This document shows, piece by piece, positions 55,201-64,000 of a stretch of DNA of 64,000 bases. Below the pieces are notes generated by a model, which was not told the DNA's origin, searched no databases, and was given only the letters and a program-made list of their open reading frames with translations. Source of the stretch: Eleginops maclovinus (taxonomy: Eukaryota; Chordata; Actinopteri; Perciformes; Eleginopidae); NCBI RefSeq assembly GCF_036324505.1, contig NC_086352.1:26248359-26312358 (forward strand). Direction: 5' to 3'. How positions within the stretch are numbered: position 1 is the stretch's first letter; each line of letters begins with the position of its first letter. The position numbers were made by a program, and so were the translations under genes.

Positions 55201-58200
55201 AGAAACCGGATTATGCACCATCAATTGAACAGGGCAAGGTTAAAAGATAAGACCGTACAAGGGATGCTGCTCAGAATACGTTTTTTTTGGGGGTAATTTG
55301 TAACGGTTTTCCAAAGACACTGTTTAATTTTATCTTGATCAGATCAGAAAACACTAATAGATATTTCGTATTTTGTTGTGTCCTTTGGATGATGATTTGC
55401 TTTTGCCTCACTGCATCAACATTTAGATTGTTCCTGCTTTGGCATAAAATGTTGGTATTGGACATACCAATGTATATCGCAGCATTATAAGATATGAACA
55501 TAAGACACTAGGATGAACAAAAAGCAGGATAAATTCTAAGGGCATTCAAAGCTCTTAAAGGACACTTCATTACCAGGCTTCAATCAATTTGTCTAGTTAA
55601 TAAAGTGTTGCACTTTAAAATCCTGAAGTAAATGATCTTTGTTAAATCAAATCAATCAATATGTTTGTGTAATACAGCTAACCAGACTGCTAAACCACCT
55701 ATAACTGTCTGTTATACACGGCAGGTTTATGTACAATTTCTACTCCAGTCGACTTATTTGCTTGTTTGCTAGTAGCAGATCTTTCAGTATTTCAAACATG
55801 TGGGTGGTGACTGGTCTTATTAACAATGAAGCCCACAGGGCTTACGCTAGCAGGATTCTTCCACAAGTCCTTTATCACCTGTTGAGAAATACAATGCGTG
55901 GGTGCTGAGAAATAAGCAGAAATGTATGCCTACCTGCTGTTAGGCCCCGGAGGCCATCATCTCACTGACAGAATAAGACATCACAGCAGCCTCCTGGGAA
56001 CAGAGCAGAGGAGGGGGGTAGGACCTTCAGAAACAACCAAAAACCATGTGATTTTCTAAGCCAGATACAGTGTTTTTACATACACTGTATTATCACTGGT
56101 CTGTCTTTACAGCTGTACAGATCATTCTATCTGTTTTTAGATGATAAAATAAGGTCATCAGAGATCTTGGCACAACTCACTTACAGAACAATGACATTTT
56201 TATAAGATTGTCTGCTATATCCAAGACATGCGATAACAGTGTGCATAAAATAACTCAACATAAAAGCATGGCTTTATTTCATATATGTATGAAGGCCTTA
56301 AGACAAAACAATGCTACTTCCTACGTGGTGCTCCTCCAGCACCCTATGTCCGACAGTTCATTCTTGCAATACTATTGACACTAACATAAGGTTGAACAGT
56401 TACATGTCTTACACCGCATATGACGTATATTATTTTTCTAGTTGTTCCACAGCATGATTGTGCGTGGTAAGAACTAAATGTCATATAATAAAGAACCAGC
56501 TTTCAAAAATAGCAAAAGAACAGCTAAATACAATAGAAAAAGAGTGAAGAACTTCTTAATTGAGCCGTTTTTTGCTGACATAGGAAGTTTGAATATCTGC
56601 AGTAATTACGAACAAAGGACTGCCAGAAGCCTGCCTCTTCAACAGACGACTTCTCACTTTACTGAATGTGCAGTTTACTAAAGGTGGACTGTGCTGCAAA
56701 CTGTACGTCATAGCGGGTGACCATATCATCTTCAGTCACAGTAGGAAATGTGTTATTAGACATCTTCTATCTACAGTTTAACTATATTCAGTATCAACTG
56801 ATTAAACGCCAGTGTAAGTGGAAACAGTGGTGAAACACAAGTGATTGCTGTGATGGAAGGTGACACTAAAAAAAGAATGCTTGTTTTTTTCTCCGTGTAT
56901 TTATTGTATCCAAATGCTCTAAGCCCTACATATTTGAATATAATATATACTAGCCTAAATGTGATGTGAAGTGCACAAGGAGAAGAAGAAAGTAACACTT
57001 GGTATGCAAGGCTTCGACTTTGATACGATTAAGACCTGACACAGATATGTTTATAGCTGTAGTCATCATGGCTCAGACTGCTGTTGGGTTTCTACTCTGC
57101 CAGACAATCTTCACTCTGTGTTTGTGAGCTGGGGCTGATTTTGACCTGAGATGGCAGGTGAATGCAATTAACCACCTGATGTGTAAAACCAGCAGTGTTC
57201 TAGACCCTGAGGACTGGATATCAGGGGCTATGCTCTACACCGTATGCACTCAACTTGTTTTGAACAAGGCAGAAATTTGGGTCATGGAGACAGTGAAAAG
57301 TAGATGAACCACAGTCACTACTTGTCTCAAATGTGTGTGAATGATGATGTATGATTCGTTGTATAGTAAATAGTTAACAATATTTTTAAATCCATCACAT
57401 GTGGAATTTTGTTTGAAACTTACTAGCTACGTAAGCTTAATAAATTAAAGCAGACACTTTAGATATATTTGTCAAATACATTAAAATAAAATGTGTTAAT
57501 GTCAAAATGAGAAAGAAGGTTTCTGTGTATGTGCTTTGTACTGGTTGAAAAAATAAATTCACACACAAAACCTCAAATACATTATTTGTTGGTGATGTCA
57601 CTTCGAGAATACAGTTTTACAAAATAATATATCTGAGTTAAGCAGTTATAAGTAAGTTATTTCACTAGACTTCTGTAGCCCGCTCCTCACCTGTAGCTGA
57701 GGCTAGCATCTCAGGCTACATTACATGCTACTAGCATAACATACCCAAAAATTAAACGGAACTGATGACGGTCAAGTTGAATTTGGGGCAGGCACCAGGA
57801 TCATACGCAAAAGAAAAATACAATGATTATATTTCTGACTTCCGTTATAATAATGCAACACCAAATTAGTGTATAAGGTATTATGAAATGTCTTCAATGA
57901 AATAACAAACATCATTTTCCATATGTTAGCATTATGTTTAGAATTTTGAAAGTGGGACTTGCCCTTTAGTTTTCTTAAGCCTACAGTTTTATCATTTTTC
58001 AAAGCTGACTGTTCTCATAATTCAGGTGTGGTATCTGCTGAAAACACAACTACATAACAGTGTTTTGACCCATCGTAGTTAGCAACTTCACCAATAATAA
58101 ATGTCATTAGAGAGCATTATGTCAATTATATCCAGATTGGCATCTGGAAATGAAGGCATCAAACGTACAGCAGTATGTATCTGCTGTAAGGCTGTACCTT

Positions 58201-60508
58201 AAAATCATGAAATGACACTGTGTGTGAACTGTCCATTGCAAACACTATGAAGCTGAGTCTAAGTGAAAGTGTTAATGGATAGTTCAATGGCACACTTTAA
58301 GCAAGACATTTGGCCCACTAATCTGACATTCACAGACTGGCTAACCAGACATCTTGGCTGCTTGTAGCCACATTTCTTTTTAGTGCCAATACCAATGGCA
58401 CTAATTAGCCAACCTTAGAGTGTCCTGATCCAAAATAATGAACTTCACTGTCAATTAGTTTGCAGTTGTTGCCCAGCTTGTGTTGGAGCAAATTGGTTGG
58501 AATAATGATATTTCAATGGATAGTCTCACTTTTTTTTTAGATCAAGACTAATATTGCTTTTCAATTTAGTTTCTTGTCAAACTAAATACTATATAGCTAA
58601 TATAATATGTCCACCTTGCTAGCTTGTCATAATAAAAATAAACAGGAAAAATTGTTAATTTCATTAATTTTTACAACATCTGTATTCTTTCACAGTCGGT
58701 TGACACCAAAACACATTTTGGAGGAACTCCATTAAACTGCCTCTCGTTAATTACCATTTCACTGGAGTGAGTTCATGAGTTCAGTTCACTTCTGCTTAAG
58801 AGGATTTTGAAGTACACTGTAATTAAAATGCACTCTGCCTCATTCTTTATAAATGGTTCCAATGTTGCATACAAAGTGGCCAGATGTGTGGCATACTATA
58901 TCGTTGTATAAAATGTGAACAAATAACCTTAAGTATGTATCTCATTGGTATACATCGTCCAACCGTTACCCAGCTAATTAAATCTTGTCTCTTAACTGAA
59001 TTTAAAATCATGGCAGAATATGAATTACTATATAGTATAGTAAGTACTGTGTGTAAGAGAGCAAGACATTGGAAAATACATATGACTGCATTTTGATGGA
59101 ATGGAAATGTTTGCAATAATTCAACATACTATAAACTCAAAGAAACGGATGGGAATTGTATTACTGCCCCGACTGAAATTGGCTTTGAAGAGCGAGATGG
59201 ATATAAAAAGCTAATGTACAGTGAACCAATCATGAAAGTAAGCTATTTCCCAGCAGGTTACATCAACACTAGATGATTTGAAGTTGAATTATTTTATAAG
59301 CAAGCTCACATTTTTGATAGGTGGTGTGTTGTAAATAATATAATTGCAAAACATTAATGCACTGCCTTAAAAGGAAGTATATTCTATTGCAGATTGTTCT
59401 GCTTACTCTGCTTAGTGTGACACAGAAACACAATAAACAAATGCTGATAATTACACATTGCTACATAAACAACTATGTTTCTTTAATTGACAATTCATAT
59501 ACATCTATGCAAGTTGTATTTGCAATTGTAGCAACTTCCAGTGAAGCATGAGGGCTTCTACTTAGTCACAGGAATAAAAAGTACCTATTCAAGGTGGATA
59601 CAAATTAAATGCATAATGCGTTTCATTCTGGGGTCTTTCTTTTGACTTGTTGCCTTAGCTCAAAATGAGTGATCACTGGGGAATTTGAAAGAGACAGATC
59701 AGGTTGGATTCAGGTATGTTTTTGTATGGGTGTGAATGGGGAAACAGGACTGTGTTGTGCAGGGTCAGCCACTGAAAGGTACAAAAAGTGTAATAGCTTG
59801 ATTGTACCTAGTGGGCATTTAATGGCAGCTATACACAAAGACCCCAATTTGCTGTATGTCTGGAGGTTAGGCCCCTCTGTGACCTCTTTCAGTCTGTCTT
59901 CGTGGGTCACAGCAAACACAGGCCATTAGCAGCAAACCAAAACATGAAACAGGGTTGTGTCAAACACAGCAGCAGGGTGGCACAGTATGGAAGAAAAAAG
60001 AAAATGACAGATAGTAGGTCTCCTATTTATGTCCGAGTTGTGATTTTAACCTGTTAAAACTACTCCCTATAATCTTAGTGTTAGAGTCTAAAATCTAAGG
60101 GGCTATTGGATAATGGCAACATTAGCTTGTTGACTCTTGTGGTATTCGTATAGCCCAGCAGCTAACCCTTGCAGTGAAAGGATTTTATAAAAAAAAAACA
60201 TACACTTATAAAAAGCACATTCCAATTAACCTTTGGTCCGTGGTGCTTTTAAGGTAAATATATACAAAATAACAACAATAATGCAATAATCAGTAGGTCA
60301 GCTAACAACATTTGCGCACTCAAGCTTCATAGAAACACTGCCACTAATGATTCATTCAGAAAAACATAGGACCTTACTGTACACATCATTCACAGCTTTA
60401 GCCACTAATACTATTTAATTATAGATCCTAAAATATTTAACCTGTTAATTAACTAATCAGATATGGTGACATTCATTCAAGTTCAGGGAGCTATTCTCTC
60501 CACAGCTT
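52271..60508. other. Unique non-coding DNA with a candidate conserved block
   Basis: No coding exon or major repeat is recognised; ORFs reach 90 codons at most. The block 52800-53040 is noted separately. Confidence 0.5.
52800..53040. promoter_or_regulatory. Candidate conserved non-coding element
   Basis: Dense A+T-rich transcription-factor-like cores occur without repeats: GAGCTTTAATGAATGCATAT, GGCAATTATTAAAGCTTAG, ATGATAATCAATTAAAG. GCATATGTAT is POU-like and the ATTA cores are homeodomain-like. This resembles developmental enhancers, but conservation has to be measured. Confidence 0.25.
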
Positions 60509-61149
60509 TTAAAGGTCCCCAATTATGCTATATTTGAACAATACATTGCAGAGTCATATACAAAACATGTCTGTGAAGTGTTTTGCTCAAAATATCAAAC
60601 AGATCATCCATTGTAGCGATGCATCATACCCCTCTATTTCAGCCCTGTTCCTGAAGTGCTGATTATGTGACTGTAGCTTAGAAGAAGAGAATTTTCTCCC
60701 GGGAGATACTGATACACATCGCGCATTGTTTCTGATACAGCATATAGCTTGACATGTCCTTTCTTCAGTGTTTACCGCTAGGTAAACGCTATTATATACA
60801 ACAACTGTAAGTCCCTCCTGCAGACATCCTGCTGAATACACAGACACACAGAAATACTGCGGGAGGGATCCAGCTCGCCGACTTTATATGGGGGACGATA
60901 GTTTGGGACGTGCCACGCGGGTGGGACGTTCAAAGTAAAGCCAGCCCACATGTTCCTTATTACGTCATCACGTCAAGGAAAGCAAATCTGGATCAGCTCG
61001 TTTGTACCCCTGTTTTTAGGGATGTGGGTAAGGAGGAAGAGAGAGAGTTGTAATATCTGACACTTTGTGAGTCTCCTTACACACCGGAGACACATATTTA
61101 TGTATAAAAGAGATTAAAAAGTGCATTTTGCACAAGTGGGGACCTTTAA
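60509..61149. mobile_element. MITE with TTAAAGGTCCCCA terminal inverted repeats
   Basis: The 641-base unit begins TTAAAGGTCCCCAATTATGC and ends with the inverse of TTAAAGGTCCCCACTTGTGC, 18 of 20 positions matching. TTAA at both ends could be the target duplication, as in piggyBac, but the following bases are not the usual CCC start, so the superfamily is left open. There is no transposase. It lies 47 bases beyond the stop of the exon-like ORF on the minus strand, thus in its potential 3' UTR. Confidence 0.75.
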
Positions 61150-61196
61150 CCTTCATCAGGTTGACTTTGAAGTTGTGCTTGTATATTATATATGTA

Positions 61197-61456
61197 TTAA
61201 CTACACTTAGAGATTCCCTCACACGTATTAGTCAAAGCACAATTGTTTAAGTAGGCCACCTTATTGATGCAGTTTTTTGCATTCACTCTGCAGTTATCCT
61301 GCTCCCAGGCATCTCCTGTCAGTTCAGGCTGTTCATTGACTGCTGGCCCAGGAGAAGCCTCATTGAAATCCAGCACATCACACATGCCTTGAAGGTATTT
61401 CTTCACCTCCTCCAAGAGCTGGTCCTTTTGCTGATAGGGAAGTCCCCAACCTACAC
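61197..61456 (-). CDS. Candidate terminal coding exon, product unknown
   Basis: On the minus strand a strong acceptor (CTTTTTCCTGTCTTTGCCAG) precedes an open frame of about 86 codons ending at a stop at 61197. The protein reads VGWGLPYQQKDQLLEEVKKY, then CDVLDFNEASPGPAVNEQPE, and ends with a cysteine-rich tail DNCRVNAKNCINKVAYLNNC followed by ALTNTCEGISKCS. Balanced codon use, a charged helix-like start and five regularly placed cysteines near the end look more protein-like than other ORFs in the unique DNA. I do not recognise the family. No upstream exon was found before the window edge, and no clear polyadenylation signal before the adjacent MITE. It could be a host last exon, a pseudo-exon or chance. 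Confidence 0.35.
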
Positions 61457-61489
61457 CTGGCAAAGACAGGAAAAAGATGAACTTCTATA

Positions 61490-63764
61490 CAGTATATTTT
61501 CTTCATTGTTTACAGGGGGATCAAACATATGACAAATATAGAAATGCATTTCTTCATTTTTGAAAACTTTGTTGCTATTCCCATCACTCACAATCCTTCT
61601 TCCATATGTAATTTTAACTTTCTACTTCTACTTTTGAAAAACAACAAATTTCTATTCAGTGTAAACTAAAATATGAAACACATATTTTCAATACATACTG
61701 CATGTCGTCACAGCAACATACCAAAAGACTGAGACTTTCACGTAACGTTATTTGTGATTAAAGCATTAGTTTTATCTTAAGTTCAAACTTTTACAAAAAC
61801 ATAACGTGCCTTTTCCAAGTGTTTTTTTGCAGCGTGGTGCTGCTAAGTTTAATCAAAATCAGTTTGTAATTGAAACTTTCATACAGCTATGTACTGTACA
61901 GTAGTTAACATGTTTTAGCATCTCAATCGGAGCAGCACGCTTTAATACACAGGCTTTGATATTTCAAAGCTTTCATTTTTCTCATCATCAGCAGAAGCCT
62001 CTAAATCAGCACATCCCATGTGCATCTGTTGTTTACCAGTTCCTACAGTTTATTTTTGCCATTGTTCACCAAATACAATACAGTACAACACTATTTTTCA
62101 GACAACTTCATCACGCGTGGCATTTTATCCACTGAAATGTACATCTGGAGCCATTTAGGATTCGTAGCATTAAGCCTAGACAACTTTGAAATGAAAATGT
62201 CTGAGCTAGGAGATTGGGGGATCGAATCAGCCTGAGATCAATGGCTGACAGTCTGAGAACTGAGCACCACATTCTAATAGTGGCCTCATTTACAAAGTGT
62301 GAAAGAGAAACCGTCCAAAACAACCAATTAACTAACAGCCAGCACAAAGGACACCATTTTATCCGTCTACATCAACAGACCATACCAGGACACAAGACAT
62401 ATGATGCAATTTCTATTCATTTACTCAGAGGAGTGCTTTAAAAGTTTATTTGAAACTGAATAATAACTAAATCTCCCTTTGGCTGCATTTCTCGCTGCAC
62501 TCAGTTTTAGAACTCGAAAAAGATGTATCCGTGTTGAATATATTTTGTACCAATTTGAGGAAAGATTGATTCAATTCATCAATAAATCTCCATCTCTGTC
62601 GATCATGATGTAGATGAACAACCTGCCCACAGCCTTTAGCCCATAAATACAGTTCATTACAAACTACCATTGTGCTTTCTCAATTCTGTAGTTTATATTT
62701 CTTTTTTAAAACTGTTGTTGGTTATATTTCTGTTTACAAGAATAGTTGCATGTGGGGATTGGCAGGTAACTTGACCGGAGGATGGCTTATCTAGCAGATA
62801 AAAGCAGCTCTCCTGAGAGACCATCTGCTGAGAAGCAAGGACACTTACTTTTGATACAGAAAACGTATGTACTGGAAGTGATGCAAATTTAATAAGAACA
62901 CTTCGGCAGCATGCATGTAGAGTACCTACACCACAAGAATAAACAAGGGCCAGGGGGGAAACCTATACATATTGAATGTGGGACACAAATATTCCATTTC
63001 TTTCCATCATTCCTACAGATACATTAATGATACATTTCTGATAGCCTGAAACCTTCCTGCATGATGACATTAACATTTAAATTAAACAAGCATTAGAAAA
63101 AAATTGAAATCTGACATCAGGCAACACTTTTTGTTGAAATATCACTTTTGATTGATTCATTATTCATTACATGAGGTTATTATGTATCTGTTTTATAACA
63201 TGGTTGCCATAGTATCACACACTGAAGTAGCGTTCTGACAAGTTAATATTCTCAGCAAGGTCAAGACTGAATTAAAAAATGGTTTGCCATCATTTAAAAA
63301 ATAAATGAATAACATTTTCAATACCAACCCTTTGACTTCGAAAAAAAAACACTAATTTTTAGATTTGTAGGTAATCGCACCAGCTTAACAGTTTTAGCTA
63401 ACTAATACAGTTGAGCCTTTTTAGGCATTGAGTAAAACTATTCCCAGTGCAATTATGCTACAACTGACAAACAGGCGGAGTAATTGCTCTGCTCTGAAGG
63501 GCCTCATGAAAATTCAATGTCAATGTATTTTCAGTCCCATCATTGTATTCCTCTAGAGCATCTGTCAAAAATTGCTTTGCAGCACTGGCACTGCAACTCA
63601 ATATCAACTCAAATCTCCACTGAGTCCCTCTTAATCCATTGCCATTACCACTTTGCACCTCCCTAAATCCCCCTTGGATTGATTCACTTTCTAAAAACCT
63701 GCATTACCTGTTGTGAATGGATGTTCGAGGAGACTGGCAGGAGACAGATGCCACATTGCAGTTA
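61490..63764. other. Unique non-coding DNA, no gene seen
   Basis: ORFs of 60-78 codons without motifs on both strands. No upstream exon for the ORF at 61197-61456 could be supported here. Confidence 0.5.
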
Positions 63765-64000
63765 CAGTGCTCAGCGTAAATGAGTACACCCCCTTTGAAA
63801 AGTAACATTTTAAACAATATCTCAAGGAACACAAAAACTATTTCCAAAATGTCGACAAGACCAAGTTTAATATAACATCTGTTTGACTTATAACTTGAAA
63901 GTAAGGTTAATAATATAACTTCGATTACAAATTTTCAGTTTTACTCAAATAAGGGCGATGCAAAAATGAGTAAGCCCCACAACAAAAACTACTACATCTA
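63765..64000 (+). mobile_element. Tc1/mariner element, 5' end (continues beyond window)
   Basis: The sequence starts after a TA dinucleotide (63763-63764) with CAGTGCTCAGCGTAAATGAG and TACACCCCC, the known terminus of a widespread fish Tc1-like family. A second copy-like motif AAAAATGAGTAAGCCCCACAA lies at 63964-63984, the inner direct repeat of the left inverted repeat. The transposase would lie beyond the window. TGAGTAAGCCCC differs from the outer TGAGTACACCCC, suggesting some decay. Confidence 0.75.

Noticed and set aside
62467..62670. Protein-like minus-strand ORF upstream of the 61197 exon
   Set aside because: No acceptor/donor pair in phase and no recognisable family; insufficient to call an upstream exon.

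Overview
The window is vertebrate genomic DNA, most likely from a percomorph-type teleost fish. The evidence is its AT-rich, gene-poor background, long CA/GT microsatellites, a Tx1-clade LINE, ZMYM1-like hAT transposons, a Ty3/Gypsy gag fragment, a tRNA-derived SINE with a fish-type core and tail, and a Tc1/mariner end at the right edge. There are no operons, CRISPR arrays or prokaryotic genes. No multi-exon host gene could be identified. One exon-like minus-strand ORF (61197-61456) is the best host-exon candidate, and several A+T-rich blocks look like conserved non-coding DNA, so most of the window is probably a large intron or a gene desert.

Layout. 1-5100: unique sequence. 5105-6065: Gypsy LTR plus gag fragment with a proline-coding minisatellite. 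6066-14990: unique DNA with (TAA)n, (TA)n and (TG)n microsatellites, an imperfect hairpin near 11000 and a conserved-looking block near 13000. 14992-15200: SINE. 18030-18173: LINE 3' tail ending in (ATCT)n. 19199-19325: (CA)63. 20035-33212: a nested transposon cluster. 34600-34960 and 37327-37455: microsatellites. 43294-44394: a non-autonomous hAT element. 48205-48570: L1-type ORF2 remnant. 60509-61149: MITE with TTAAAGGTCCCCA ends. 63765-64000: Tc1/mariner end.

The cluster at 20-33 kb is the centrepiece. A near full-length but inactivated Tx1-clade LINE (20499-32482) lies between (TC)n tracts, as expected of a Kibi-like, TC-microsatellite-targeting element. Its 5' UTR is split by an outer hAT element (20545-26857, perfect 8-bp target duplication GTGGTGAT). 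That element is itself split by an inner hAT element (20676-24787, perfect 8-bp duplication ATGGGAGA). The inner element is apparently intact and encodes a two-exon, 799-residue ZMYM1-like transposase with a PIP-box-like motif at its N-terminus.

The outer element has no complete transposase. It keeps only a TTF-finger N-terminus. It also carries the first two exons, with the intron retained, of a SWIM zinc-finger gene. This segment is bracketed by roughly 70-bp inverted repeats and contains a perfect 22-bp-arm hairpin. The arrangement looks like a hAT transposon that has captured a gene at the DNA level. All calls are by reading alone; no database search was possible.
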